Shown here one piece after another: positions 1 to 9,430 of a DNA stretch of 64,000 nucleotides. The notes below the pieces were generated by a model, which made no database searches, was not told where the DNA came from, and worked only from the letters and a program-made list of their open reading frames with translations. Positions within the stretch are counted from its first letter, which is position 1. Every line of letters starts with the position of its first letter. The stretch lies in the NCBI GenBank assembly GCA_964342825.1, contig CAYFHO010000010.1:1-64000 (forward strand), read 5' to 3'. The position numbers were made by a program, and so were the translations under genes. Source of the stretch: AAA164-E04 sp964342825 (lineage in GTDB: Bacteria; Verrucomicrobiota; Verrucomicrobiia; Limisphaerales; AAA164-E04).

Positions 1-115
1 AGCTTAAAATGCATTTTTTTCAAGTTTTTTTGCCCCGTAGTTTTAATCGCACCCTTTGGATTCTGTTTTCGCATTATCTTTTCGCCGAAAAACATCGAAT
101 AGCCTTACCATGGCA

Positions 116-1501
116 TCAACGGGTTAATAACGATCGAATCGCAGGTAAAAGTACATCCTCGACATTTGGTGCGACTTTAGAGGCCCGGGGACTGTCCTCA
201 TACCCGCCTTGCCCGTATTGCGATTTAGCGCATATATATCCGGGGGCATAGTCGCCATAAGCTGCCATGGCGACAAATTTCCCGGGAAGCATAGACTGCG
301 CCGCCAGTTGATAAGGTATGGTGAGCTCGCCCGGCATGAAAAGGACACGAGCGTCTCCAAGTCGTAAACAATGCAAATCGATGGGAACACCATTTTGACA
401 TCGCCGAAGAAAGGCCAAATCCTTGGCGACGTAAGTCAAGGTTGACGGGTCATCTTCCTCATCATTCAAACGGTCCAATAATTGCTCTTCATTCAAATGT
501 GGAGCTGGTGGCAATACGACTGGCAACGTATCCCACTCCAAAGCATCAACAGTAATTGGAAATTTTACTGTTTTCTTCAATGCCACCGACATGGCATCCG
601 CCAAACGTACCGCCAATACCTGTCGATTTTCTGGTGCTCCGTCATTATATTTTCCTGCCCCAATATCTCCCCCTGCTCCGTTGAAGTGAATATGCGGAAC
701 ACCGTTCAAAGTTTCTTCACGCAGTTGACGGGCCATTCCAGGGAAATCTGGGTGTGCTCTTCCAGTGAGGTAATAGCTTTGGGGATGCGTAGCATAAAAG
801 GTTAGAGTCGCCAACAAATCATCTCCTTGCCAAAAACTAACGGATTTCAAGTAAGGATCAATCTGGCCTTCAGGTTCGGCACGCAGAGCCGGATCTTTAC
901 AAGCTGTATAGCGTGTCGCACGAACTTTGCCATCCTCACCCAAAATTCGACGATTGGATGCAATCTTTTCAACCAAGGCGTGGCTTAATCCGTAATGGGA
1001 AACCTTGATCGAATCCCGCTTCGCTTGCTCGGCAGCAGCAGAAACTCGAGAAATGGCGTCACGGGCAAATTTAGGATCAAACATTATTCCGTCCAACCCC
1101 AAGGGTTTCAACAGTCGTTCTGCGCTGAAATCGCAACGTGGTGCATCATGTTGGTGTAAGGTATGCACGGTGACGCGCTCTTTCGCTGTTCCCACCGCAT
1201 CCGCCAGAGATTGTCTCCAGAGGTCGTGTCCTTCATTACTAATCCCAATCCAGTCCACCGCGCAAAGTACGATTGGAGCCCCCGTCCCAGTCAATACGAC
1301 ACCTCTTGCAGACAAAGGCATCCCGATGGCTTGACATCGATTGTATGCGAGGGGGCTGCCAATGGGAGGTGTTACGTCGGTTTTAAACACGCCCAGGCGT
1401 ACTTCTGCTACGAGGTTGAAAGAAAAGAGCAATTGGGCGACCCAGAGGATTCTAAGATGATTGCACGCGGTTTTTAAAAACAAAGAGGTTTGCATTTTCA
1501 T
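116..1501 (-). CDS. neutral/alkaline ceramidase-like secreted hydrolase
   Basis: A 461-aa secreted protein of the neutral/alkaline non-lysosomal ceramidase superfamily, whose best known members hydrolyse the N-acyl bond of ceramide. After a hydrophobic signal segment, the mature part opens with the family-like VFKTDVTPPIG. The motif HTLHQHDAP occupies the place of the zinc-binding HTHSGP region, and ALVEKIASNR and FMPGELT-GDYAPGY segments follow. Frame continues upstream to 1657, but that part overlaps the DUF2007 gene in another frame, so I start at the ATG at 1501 (an ATG at 1495 is equally possible). It lies 31 bases behind the DUF2007 gene, probably in one transcript. Substrate is not certain: many environmental homologues sit with sulfatases, so a non-ceramide amide is possible. 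Confidence 0.75.
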   Translation of the reverse strand: MKMQTSLFLKTACNHLRILWVAQLLFSFNLVAEVRLGVFKTDVTPPIGSPLAYNRCQAIGMPLSARGVVLTGTGAPIVLCAVDWIGISNEGHDLWRQSLADAVGTAKERVTVHTLHQHDAPRCDFSAERLLKPLGLDGIMFDPKFARDAISRVSAAAEQAKRDSIKVSHYGLSHALVEKIASNRRILGEDGKVRATRYTACKDPALRAEPEGQIDPYLKSVSFWQGDDLLATLTFYATHPQSYYLTGRAHPDFPGMARQLREETLNGVPHIHFNGAGGDIGAGKYNDGAPENRQVLAVRLADAMSVALKKTVKFPITVDALEWDTLPVVLPPAPHLNEEQLLDRLNDEEDDPSTLTYVAKDLAFLRRCQNGVPIDLHCLRLGDARVLFMPGELTIPYQLAAQSMLPGKFVAMAAYGDYAPGYICAKSQYGQGGYEDSPRASKVAPNVEDVLLPAIRSLLTR

Positions 1502-1532
1502 GACTCGTTGGGGATTGAATTGCCGGATGATT

Positions 1533-1754
1533 CTAATCGGCAGAAGGAGCCGGCTGTTGCCAGGCTGCCAAAAGCTCCCTAGCCTTGGAGAACTGAGCGT
1601 CTTCCAGAACCCACAGCTCCGGATAAAACGGTGCACCTGGCATGGCTGGTGATACATGCTCGTTACGTATCTCGCACTCTATACCCGCTGCTTTCAATCG
1701 GCTCGCAAGCAGTCCAATCTGGGCACTGTCCTGTATGGAAAGAAGTTGTTTCAT
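1533..1754 (-). CDS. DUF2007-type small signal-transducing-like protein
   Basis: A 73-aa soluble protein. It starts MKQLLSIQDSAQIGLLASRLKAAGIECEIRNEH and has a C-terminal helix (ARELLAAWQQ), the layout of the DUF2007 'putative prokaryotic signal transducing protein' family. In that family a small alpha-beta fold with the 'LxxxGIxxxIRNE' pattern is typical; the biochemical role is unknown. The start at 1754 is the ATG that gives the family-length protein; a longer reading to 1796 adds residues without family resemblance. It is the first gene of a likely two-gene unit with the ceramidase-like hydrolase. Confidence 0.7.
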   Translation of the reverse strand: MKQLLSIQDSAQIGLLASRLKAAGIECEIRNEHVSPAMPGAPFYPELWVLEDAQFSKARELLAAWQQPAPSAD

Positions 1755-1974
1755 AGATTTGGAAATCGAATTTTCTTGATACTCAACCCTGCACATAGAT
1801 GAGCAGGCAAAGCATGAACTGGAACCTGATTGACACTACCTGAAATTTGATAGATGAAAACAATAATCAATATCTGAAGCACCTCAATAAATGCACTGAA
1901 TGAGGATTGTGTCGTTTAACAGGATTGAAAGGACACTCAAAGCTTCGCGTTCATAGCTGAGAGCACCAAAAGAG

Positions 1975-1980
1975 TATAAT
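1975..1980 (+). promoter_or_regulatory. possible -10 box upstream of sulfatase
   Basis: A perfect TATAAT lies 64 bases upstream of the sulfatase ATG in the 289-base divergent gap (1755-2043). No convincing -35 hexamer stands at 16-18 bases spacing, so this is only a candidate. Nothing else recognisable was seen in that gap. Confidence 0.3.
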
Positions 1981-2043
1981 GGTACTAGGGCTCAAACATC
2001 TATTGTCTAAGAGCAAATAAGAAAGATTGAAATTCGAACTGAT

Positions 2044-3651
2044 ATGAAACACCTGTCAAGCCTCCTGGGAAGAGAATGGATTCTAAGCATGCTTTCTTTC
2101 TTTTCTTTTGCAATGGTCATAATGCCCGAAGACCGGCCCAATGTCATACTCATCATCACAGACGATCAAAGTTGGGATTCTCTGGGGTTCATGGGCGGAA
2201 AGGTCCATACTCCTCGCATCGATCAAATGGCGGCACAGGGTCTTTTGCTGACCGATTTCAATGTCACCTCGACCGTATGTTCACCGTCCCGCTATAGTTT
2301 TTTAACGGGACGATTTGCCGGCAGATGTGAGGGTCCGCTGTTTTTAAAGGAACACCCTCCAGGAGATCAAACCCAGGTAGAAAATATTGGAGAACTCGAA
2401 GCACATCGCTGGAACCTCTCAAAGGTATTGCAGGCAAACGGATATTACACAGGCTTTGTCGGCAAGTCCCATGTCGTCAGACACGACTGGTTGAGCACAA
2501 GAGGTGCGCGCACAAGTCATGAGTTGGAATCTTACCCTAAGGACGCTGACCCCAGGAATCCGATGGTTAACGGAAAGATGAAAAGGAATCACCTGAAATG
2601 GTGCCAAGCTATGAAGGAACAAGGATTTGATTTTGCCGATGGTGTTTATGGGGCCAACCTCAAGGAATTGGAAAATGAGTCTCTGAATGTTCACAATCTG
2701 GACTGGACTATTTCCAAAGCCATTAAGTTCCTTGAATCAACCGGAGAAAAGCCGTTCTTCCTGACGTTCTCAACCACATTACACCATGGCCCTGCCCCCT
2801 GGGTGAATAAGTTCTCCCTGGAAGCTGACGCACGAATGACTGGAGAAGGATTTATCGAATCTGGGTTTACCGTGATTCCCGACCGGCCTGATGTCCTCAA
2901 ACGAAACAGGGCAGCCGGATTCCGAGATCGAGATGCCTTTGCGCTATGGTTGGACGATGGGGTCGGGGCTATTCTAGATAAAGTAGCCTCCCTGGGAATT
3001 GAGGACAACACAATCGTCATGTTTGTTCCAGACCATGGTTCTTATCGACACGGTAAGGCAACATTATACGACTACGGCATGAAAGTCCCCATGATCATCC
3101 AGTGGAAAAAAATGATCGCAGAAGGCCGTCGTTACAACGGACTCGTTGCAAATATCGATGTTGCACCAACCGTAATGGATGTGTGCGGCATCGAACCGCC
3201 GCTGGATTATTTGATCGACGGACTCAGTTTCAAGTCGGTCCTTTTTGGAAATCAAAAACCTCTGCGAAATTCCCTGTTTGGTGAACTGGGTCATGCACGC
3301 GCCATTAAAACTAAAGATTGGAAATATATCGCCGTTCGATACCCGCCTGAGCTTCAGCAAAAAATTGATCAGGGAGAACGATTTGAGAGTTTTACAGGAG
3401 ATTCGATTCCCCTGCCCTACCTGACACGCAACAAACATTTGGGGCATTACGCCTCGATAAGAAATCCACATTATTTCGAACGTGATCAGCTTTATCATCT
3501 AACCGAAGATCCTGAAGAGAACACCAATCTGTTCAATCATCGCCCTGACGTGGCAGCCAAAATGAAACATCTGTTGATTGAAGCTCTCAAAAAATTTGAA
3601 AACCGACCCTTCGGTGAATTTACAGTATCCGCTCATTTGGATTTAAACTGA
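2044..3651 (+). CDS. S1-family sulfatase
   Basis: A 535-aa arylsulfatase-type (S1 family) hydrolase that should remove sulfate esters, probably from sulfated polysaccharide, in the periplasm or outside the cell. Seen: a hydrophobic N-terminus (SMLSFFSFAMVIM), the metal-binding pair D40-D41 in ILIITDDQSWD, and the formylglycine motif C79-S-P-S-R with the usual YSFLTGR continuation. A central TTLHHGPAP and the second metal site VPDHGSYRHGKATLYDYG are also present. C79 in a CxPxR setting implies activation by formylglycine-generating enzyme, which is encoded elsewhere. A DUF3500 gene follows 77 bases downstream on the same strand. Specificity cannot be read from the sequence. Confidence 0.9.
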   Translation: MKHLSSLLGREWILSMLSFFSFAMVIMPEDRPNVILIITDDQSWDSLGFMGGKVHTPRIDQMAAQGLLLTDFNVTSTVCSPSRYSFLTGRFAGRCEGPLFLKEHPPGDQTQVENIGELEAHRWNLSKVLQANGYYTGFVGKSHVVRHDWLSTRGARTSHELESYPKDADPRNPMVNGKMKRNHLKWCQAMKEQGFDFADGVYGANLKELENESLNVHNLDWTISKAIKFLESTGEKPFFLTFSTTLHHGPAPWVNKFSLEADARMTGEGFIESGFTVIPDRPDVLKRNRAAGFRDRDAFALWLDDGVGAILDKVASLGIEDNTIVMFVPDHGSYRHGKATLYDYGMKVPMIIQWKKMIAEGRRYNGLVANIDVAPTVMDVCGIEPPLDYLIDGLSFKSVLFGNQKPLRNSLFGELGHARAIKTKDWKYIAVRYPPELQQKIDQGERFESFTGDSIPLPYLTRNKHLGHYASIRNPHYFERDQLYHLTEDPEENTNLFNHRPDVAAKMKHLLIEALKKFENRPFGEFTVSAHLDLN

Positions 3652-3728
3652 ACAGAGCTGATGATTGGCAACTGTTCCCCGTACAGAGTTGCAGTCTTGA
3701 TGAAAGAATGAGAGGGTTAGAGGAATCC

Positions 3729-4817
3729 ATGACCACGAAAAAACCTATGAAGATAAACCTGTATTACTTTTTGACGCTGCTTTGTTCGTTGCCTCTGCAT
3801 GCTGCTGAGAAGAGCACAACTTTCAAAGCACCGGTCCCCGCTATTCGTAAGGCGGCTTCTGCATTCCTTGAGAGCCTGAGCCCGGCATTACGTGAACAGG
3901 TATCATTTGCTATCGACGATAAAGAGCGCAAGGCGTGGAGCAATCTGCCTTCCACATCATTCAAACGAGAAGGAGTCAGTTTCAAGGAGATGTCGCCTGA
4001 ACAAAGATCCAAAGCCCACCGTTTGCTTCAAAGCACACTGAGTACCCAAGGCTACCTCAAAACAACGGGCATCATGCATCTGGATGAAATATTGAAAGGC
4101 ATGGCCGCCCTTCGACGCCCCAATAACACGCCCATGTTTGGGCATGATCTTTACTGGATCGGAATTTTTGGAAATCCTGCAAAAGATAAAGTTTGGGGAT
4201 GGCAACTGGACGGTCATCACCTCGCATTGAACATCACTGTGGTTGGAGATGAGGTGTCGGTCAGACCCGCGTTTATGGGATCTGATCCTGCTAGTATTCC
4301 GGAGGGGGTTTATTCAGGTTGGTATGTTCAGAGAGCTGAAGACGAAAAAGGAAAAAGATTGTTCGAATCCCTCACCCAAACTCAAAGAGCCAAAGCAATC
4401 ATTGATTCTGTGGCACCACGTGATGTCATCACAGGCCCGACCAAGGGAGACCGTTTGAAAACCCCGACGGGTTTGCCTGCTTCCGAACTGGATCCCGAAC
4501 AATTGAGGTTGTTCATGTCACTTCTGGACGAGTATGTACATAATTATGAACATGACATCGCCCACATACAAATGGATCGAATATTAAAAGCCGGCTTGGG
4601 CAAGATCCATTTTGCCTGGGCAGGAACGAAGGAAAACGAACCTTACTACTACAGGATCCATGGCCCCACGGTCATCATTGAATTTGATAACCACTATCCT
4701 CCCGGCAGGAGTTCTGGCCCGATAAATCATATCCATACAGTGTTTCGTGAACCTGGAAACGATTACGGTGACCTTCTTAGAAAGCACCTTCTTGAAAGCC
4801 CTCACCATCAGAAGTAG
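3729..4817 (+). CDS. DUF3500 family secreted protein
   Basis: A 362-aa exported protein of the DUF3500 family, whose function is unknown. Seen: a signal peptide ending near LPLHAAEK, then the family's core segments, including YWIGIFGNP, WGWQLDGHHLALN, PAFMGSDP and a C-terminal HGPTVIIEFDN plus NHIHTVFRE. The several conserved histidines suggest metal binding, but this is inference. I start at the ATG at 3729 because AGAGG stands five bases upstream; an ATG at 3708 would add seven residues before the signal peptide. It follows the sulfatase on the same strand and converges with the metallophosphoesterase gene. Confidence 0.8.
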   Translation: MTTKKPMKINLYYFLTLLCSLPLHAAEKSTTFKAPVPAIRKAASAFLESLSPALREQVSFAIDDKERKAWSNLPSTSFKREGVSFKEMSPEQRSKAHRLLQSTLSTQGYLKTTGIMHLDEILKGMAALRRPNNTPMFGHDLYWIGIFGNPAKDKVWGWQLDGHHLALNITVVGDEVSVRPAFMGSDPASIPEGVYSGWYVQRAEDEKGKRLFESLTQTQRAKAIIDSVAPRDVITGPTKGDRLKTPTGLPASELDPEQLRLFMSLLDEYVHNYEHDIAHIQMDRILKAGLGKIHFAWAGTKENEPYYYRIHGPTVIIEFDNHYPPGRSSGPINHIHTVFREPGNDYGDLLRKHLLESPHHQK

Positions 4818-4885
4818 TTGAGCCGTTTATCCAACAATGGCCGCTGATCATTCAAAATGAGTTGATCGTTCCCTGAGACATAGAA

Positions 4886-5893
4886 CTAAACGGGCATCTT
4901 CCAGTTAGAAATATTCGGTGTCAGAGTCGGGGCATCCCAAGAACTTTCATCACCACCCACCTCCCAGGGAGCAGGTCCCACGAAGGAGCTTTTTTTTCCA
5001 TCAATGGAAATGTAGCCTTTGGTATAATTCAATGTCACTACAGCAAACAGCACATCCTTGTAGGGAGCAGTGTATTTGATGTTTGGATATTGCTTGTCGA
5101 TCGCTTTACTGTAGCGAACGTGTTGGTAATTTGAACCTACCCAGTGATAGGAAGCACTGTTGATTTGCGGATAAAGAATGTCATTTATTCGCCGCACGTA
5201 ATCTCTGTGATGGTGACCGGAAAAACAGGCGACAACTTTTCGATGCCCCGCCTTGTTATTGGCCTTTTCAAATATCCGCCGCACTTCATCTCCGTTCTGC
5301 ACACCTCCCTTGTCCGGGCGTTCGAGGCTTTGATGCACAAAAACAACGACTGGCAGATCGGTTGTGGAAAGTTCATGTTTCAACCATTCAAGCTGATCTT
5401 TTGCGATGAACCGCGGGTAACCTCCGGCATGATCTTTCGGGCGATCATTTCCATCGAGAACAATAAATTTGGTCCAAGATTTTTCAAAAGAGTAGAAACG
5501 CGACGGCATATTCCACCACTCCACGGTTTGCTCGCGTGAGTAGCCCCCATCAGTATCGTGATTTCCCAACACATGATATCTGGGGCCCTTGAAGGAATTC
5601 CAGATATTCAAAAATGCCCGATTGGCTTCCTTTGGGATACAGAAATCTCCCAATTGGACAACAAAATCCACCTTTTCCTCGTTCATACTTTGAACAAAAG
5701 CTGATAGGCGCTGATCAGCATCATGCATGATGTCTTTATGAACATCCGCAATGACACCAAAGCGTAAAAGGCCCGCATTTTCTCCTGCACTCACTGGAAG
5801 GATGTTCAGGAGTGAGGATGCCCCGAAGCAGGTGGAGATTTTCAGAAACTGCCGACGACTACTCAAGTGTGCCTGGAAATAATGATTCATCAT
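4886..5893 (-). CDS. Tat-exported calcineurin-like metallophosphoesterase
   Basis: A 335-aa metallophosphoesterase. The N-terminus carries a twin-arginine signal (SSRRQFLKIS) and a hydrophobic stretch ending in PVSAGENA, so it should be exported folded, metal-loaded. The calcineurin-like motifs appear in order: D50-x-H52 (IADVHKD), GDF, GNHD, VFVHQSLE and GHHHRD, which together build a dinuclear metal centre. Such proteins cleave phosphomono- or diesters; the natural substrate is not evident. The adjacent ATGs at 5893 and 5890 are both possible starts. The gene is divergent from the second sulfatase and convergent with the DUF3500 gene. Confidence 0.88.
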   Translation of the reverse strand: MMNHYFQAHLSSRRQFLKISTCFGASSLLNILPVSAGENAGLLRFGVIADVHKDIMHDADQRLSAFVQSMNEEKVDFVVQLGDFCIPKEANRAFLNIWNSFKGPRYHVLGNHDTDGGYSREQTVEWWNMPSRFYSFEKSWTKFIVLDGNDRPKDHAGGYPRFIAKDQLEWLKHELSTTDLPVVVFVHQSLERPDKGGVQNGDEVRRIFEKANNKAGHRKVVACFSGHHHRDYVRRINDILYPQINSASYHWVGSNYQHVRYSKAIDKQYPNIKYTAPYKDVLFAVVTLNYTKGYISIDGKKSSFVGPAPWEVGGDESSWDAPTLTPNISNWKMPV

Positions 5894-5986
5894 CCAATCT
5901 TTCTCAAAACCTGCCTTGCAGGTCGAGACTGATTCTCAAGCCATTTTAACATTATTGAATCTTGAACCTGCTCTCTCCCTCCCTGC

Positions 5987-7570
5987 ATGATACATCAACC
6001 ATTCAACACCATGACTCAAAAATTGATCCAGATGATCGCGACCTTGGCGTTTGCGTTCACGATTGCAGCACAGGACACAGGCATCAAATTGCTGACAGCT
6101 TCTGAGGAAAGTCGACCGAATATTCTTTGGATCTGCATCGAGGACTGGTCACCTGATCTATCCTGCTATGGAACCAAGGGCATTGACACACCTCATGTGG
6201 ATAAACTCGCGTCCGAAGGAGTTCGTTATCAGTGGGCCTTTACCACCTCTCCCGTCTGCTCAACCTCCAGATCTGCAATGATGACGGGATTTCATCAAAA
6301 TTTCATCCGTGCCAATCAGCACCGCGAGAATGACAAACAAACCCTTCCCCATGGGATTCGGCCTATCCCTCACTTGCTGGCAGACGTCGGATATTTCACT
6401 GCAATCATGAGCAATAAGACCGATTGTAATTTCATCCCCAATAAAAAGGATGAACTGTTTCAGGGAACCGACTGGAATCAACGGAAACCGGGACAACCCT
6501 TCTTTGCACGCATCACCTTCAGCGGAACACACCGATCATGGAACCGTGATCCGATACGTCCAATCGACATCGAAGAAATAGAGCTGCCGCCCTATTACCC
6601 GGATACCCCATTCGTACGTCGCGACTGGGCGAACGGTCTCGAGCAAATGCAAATCGTGGATCGACAAGTTGGAGAACTTCTCGACCGGTTAAAGAAGGAG
6701 GGATTAGTCGAGAACACTCTGGTTTTCTTCATAGGTGACCATGGACGCTGCCACATTCGCGGCAAGCAATTTCTATATGATGGAGGGATTCGAATCCCGA
6801 TGATCACGCGTTGGCCAAACCGAATCAAACCCGGCCAGGTTTCCGAGGATTTGGTTATGTCCATAGACATCTGCGCCACGATTCTCGAAGTAGCAGGTGC
6901 TCAATCGACAATTCCTTTGCATGGAAAAAGCTTACTGGGCAAAGAGATCATTCATAGAAATTACATTTTCGCAGCTCGAGATAAGATGGACGAAACACAT
7001 GATGCGATGCGTGCGATTCGCTCCAAAAGATTTAAACTGATCCACAATCTGATGCCGGAACGTCCATGGTGCCAATTCAATCGTTACAAGGAAAGCGCCT
7101 ATCCCGTGCTTGCAGAGATGAACATTATGAACATCAAAGGCCAGCTCACACCGGAACAGGCAAATTTTTTTGCTGACTCCAAACCAGAGATCGAGCTTTT
7201 TGATCTGGAGAAAGACCCTTATGAAGTTCACAACGTAGCCGAAGACCCGAGTTACGCAGAAATTAAAACTACGCTTCTGGAAAAACTGAAGGAATGGAGA
7301 ATGAACGTCATTGACGATGAGGGCGTCTCTTCTGAATTTAGAGCACTCAATGTATTCCCGAAAAACTGCCCAACTTCAACTACGGCTGAATGGGTGAAGG
7401 AAAATGAGAGCCTCTATGATTATAAGAAAGTTGGCTGGCCTGCCTGGTTTCCAACGCGCAGCCTGAAAGAATGGGAAAAGGCACGTGCCATGTGGGAACC
7501 TTATGTTTTTCGCAATCCCTCAGAAAAAATTCCACGCCCTGTCATTCCTTATACGGCCAAGAAAAGGTAG
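5987..7570 (+). CDS. S1-family sulfatase with variant CSTSR motif
   Basis: A 527-aa sulfatase. The first metal-binding segment reads ICIEDWSPDLSCYG, with an ED pair instead of DD, as in a common planctomycete/verrucomicrobial subfamily. The modification site is C91-S-T-S-R, followed by SAMMTG; residue three is threonine rather than proline or alanine. The second metal site is IGDHGRCHIRGKQFLYDGG. The C-terminal third contains the usual ELFDLEKDPYEVHN. The ATG at 5987 precedes a slightly long signal region, and the ATG at 6011 (MTQKLIQMIATLAFAF) gives a cleaner signal peptide. Predicted role is hydrolysis of sulfate esters outside the cytoplasm. Confidence 0.88.
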   Translation: MIHQPFNTMTQKLIQMIATLAFAFTIAAQDTGIKLLTASEESRPNILWICIEDWSPDLSCYGTKGIDTPHVDKLASEGVRYQWAFTTSPVCSTSRSAMMTGFHQNFIRANQHRENDKQTLPHGIRPIPHLLADVGYFTAIMSNKTDCNFIPNKKDELFQGTDWNQRKPGQPFFARITFSGTHRSWNRDPIRPIDIEEIELPPYYPDTPFVRRDWANGLEQMQIVDRQVGELLDRLKKEGLVENTLVFFIGDHGRCHIRGKQFLYDGGIRIPMITRWPNRIKPGQVSEDLVMSIDICATILEVAGAQSTIPLHGKSLLGKEIIHRNYIFAARDKMDETHDAMRAIRSKRFKLIHNLMPERPWCQFNRYKESAYPVLAEMNIMNIKGQLTPEQANFFADSKPEIELFDLEKDPYEVHNVAEDPSYAEIKTTLLEKLKEWRMNVIDDEGVSSEFRALNVFPKNCPTSTTAEWVKENESLYDYKKVGWPAWFPTRSLKEWEKARAMWEPYVFRNPSEKIPRPVIPYTAKKR

Positions 7571-8071
7571 CCATCAAACAGCCTGGAACTACAAGATTCA
7601 CCTGAGATTCTCTAGGCCAACCTTGAATCCTTGGTGTTGATTATTGCCCACTTGAGGACAATTTCGACAATTCGCACCAGGGATGTACTTGCTAGTCTGA
7701 TCCGGATTGTGCAAGCGACGTCTCATTTTTTTGGGGATGAAATGGTTTGTTCGATCCTTTAAAGACAAACAATCCGAAGAATCATAATTATTTCGGTTGG
7801 AAATATGGCTGTTTTGCTCTTCTCCCTGTCAAAAAGCCCATATCAAATGCATCCATTCCATTCATTCATCCACAGGATGCAAAACATTCAAACCCTTAGT
7901 AGGAACCAACAGTTTGGTGGCATTTTCGATGCTCTTTGCCTGACAGCTGTATCCTGCTGCATTGGATAACAGCAGGAAATAAGTGTGCGCATGTGATTGC
8001 GAGCAAAGTAATGCGCAAGGTTCATCGCGTACGAATTTCCCCTGAACAATGGACCCGAAACTGAAAAAACA
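7571..8071. other. 501-base intergenic region with two hairpins
   Basis: No convincing gene was found between the sulfatase and the porin. Near its 3' end are two inverted repeats: an 8-base stem at 7952-7959/7970-7977 (TCCTGCTG pairing with CAGCAGGA) and a 7-base stem at 7986-7992/8011-8017 (TGCGCAT pairing with ATGCGCA). Both would lie in the leader of the porin mRNA if it starts upstream of them. They match no riboswitch class that I recognise. Confidence 0.45.
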
Positions 8072-9370
8072 ATGAACGAACTAAAATCAAAAAACTGTGC
8101 AAGATCTGTTGCTGTTGCGGTGGCGGCATTATGGATGGCTTCGCTGACAGGCGCTTTTTCTGCTGAACCTGTCACTCTGGAAAAAGAAGAACAATCCTGG
8201 TTTAAAAGCACATTGCCAGACTTCCTCACAAAGGGAAAAGTCAATGTAAACTCACTCCTTAGGTATGAGTACGCGGATATCGAATCATTTGCCGGTAGTC
8301 GCGATCCTGAGGAATCCAACGCACTGACCATCAGGACGCGACTTGGTTACACCACTGGAAGTTTAGCTGGATTCAAGGGGATGCTGGAATTTGAAAATGT
8401 CACCAGTCTTAATGGCGAGGATAACTACAATCCGGCGGGACTGAATCCAGCATCAGCAACCAGATCTGTCATCGCAGATCCGGAGGCGAATGAAGTCAAT
8501 CGCGCCTGGCTTTCATATGAGAAAATGGATACGACCATCAAATTTGGTCGTCAAAGAATCGTCCTCGATGATGCCAGATTCATTGGCAATGTCATCTGGC
8601 GTCAAAACGAACAAACATTCGATGCAGTCAGTGTAAAAAACACGAACCTCATTCCCAAGACAGATTTATTCTATGCCTACCTCTTTAGAATTCACCGGAT
8701 TCTTGGCGATGATCATCCTGCCGGAAATTGGGACTCGGACAGCCACCTTTTCCGAGCATCTTATAAACTAAGTGATCCCGTTAAGATAACTGGATTTGGA
8801 TATCTGTTGGATCTGGAGGATGCCCCGGCGGTATCTGCATCGACCTTTGGAGCTACCGTGGAGGGCAAGTATCCCGTCAGCAAGAACTGGACACTCTCAT
8901 ATGAACTGGAATTTGCATCTCAATCTGATTATGGAGACAATCCAACGGATTACACAGCTCCATACTATTTTCTCAAAGGTGGGGCTGCGTATAAAAAATT
9001 AAATTTTGGAATCGGGCATGAAGTCCTGGGTAGTGACGACGGAAGGATTGGGTTTTCAACACCATTGGCTACCGCTCATAAATTCAACGGATGGGCGGAT
9101 GCTTTTCTATCCACTCCCGCAGATGGTCTGGTCGACACCCATGTCTGGGTAGGCTACAAACTGCCTGGCGATATTCCAGTGAAGGTCATTTACCATAATT
9201 TCTCAGCTGAGGATGGGGGCAATGACTATGGAGATGAAGTTGATTTCATCGCGACCAAGAAAATTGGAAAGTATTTCAGTTTGTTAGCCAAGGCAGGTAT
9301 CTATCAGGAAGGAGATGATGGTCGAGCTGGTAGAACCAGATACTGGTTGCAAGGAGCATTCGATTTTTAA
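8072..9370 (+). CDS. alginate-export-like outer membrane porin
   Basis: A 432-aa outer membrane beta-barrel protein. Seen: a signal peptide (AVAALWMASLTGAFSAEP), then alternating amphipathic strands and features of the alginate-export porin family, including RTRLGYTTG, VNRAWLSYEKMDTTIKFGRQRIVLDDARFIGNVIWRQ (split by turns) and a terminal GAFDF. The last residue is phenylalanine, as expected for Bam-assembled barrels. In related proteins the barrel passes anionic saccharides; here the neighbouring sulfatases suggest uptake of degradation products, which is inference. The start at 8072 is the ATG closest to the signal peptide. A strong hairpin terminator follows the stop. Confidence 0.8.
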   Translation: MNELKSKNCARSVAVAVAALWMASLTGAFSAEPVTLEKEEQSWFKSTLPDFLTKGKVNVNSLLRYEYADIESFAGSRDPEESNALTIRTRLGYTTGSLAGFKGMLEFENVTSLNGEDNYNPAGLNPASATRSVIADPEANEVNRAWLSYEKMDTTIKFGRQRIVLDDARFIGNVIWRQNEQTFDAVSVKNTNLIPKTDLFYAYLFRIHRILGDDHPAGNWDSDSHLFRASYKLSDPVKITGFGYLLDLEDAPAVSASTFGATVEGKYPVSKNWTLSYELEFASQSDYGDNPTDYTAPYYFLKGGAAYKKLNFGIGHEVLGSDDGRIGFSTPLATAHKFNGWADAFLSTPADGLVDTHVWVGYKLPGDIPVKVIYHNFSAEDGGNDYGDEVDFIATKKIGKYFSLLAKAGIYQEGDDGRAGRTRYWLQGAFDF

Positions 9371-9382
9371 TCATTTCTTAAC

Positions 9383-9424
9383 CACAACCACCTCATCCCA
9401 ACGCCAACGGATGAGGTGGTTGTG
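9383..9424. terminator. bidirectional hairpin between convergent genes
   Basis: A perfect 16-base inverted repeat (9383-9398 with 9409-9424, loop of 10 bases) lies between the convergent porin and nitroreductase genes. There is no long T-run on either side, but the position and stem strength fit a shared transcription terminator. Confidence 0.75.
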
Positions 9425-9430
9425 AAAGGA

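Noticed and set aside
1..115. Gene at the left edge
   Set aside because: The short plus-strand frame at 9-251 has no family resemblance and overlaps the ceramidase-like gene's end; nothing else was seen there.
1502..1657. N-terminal extension of the ceramidase-like protein
   Set aside because: The in-frame sequence upstream of 1501 overlaps the DUF2007 gene in another frame and precedes the signal peptide, so it is not part of the protein.
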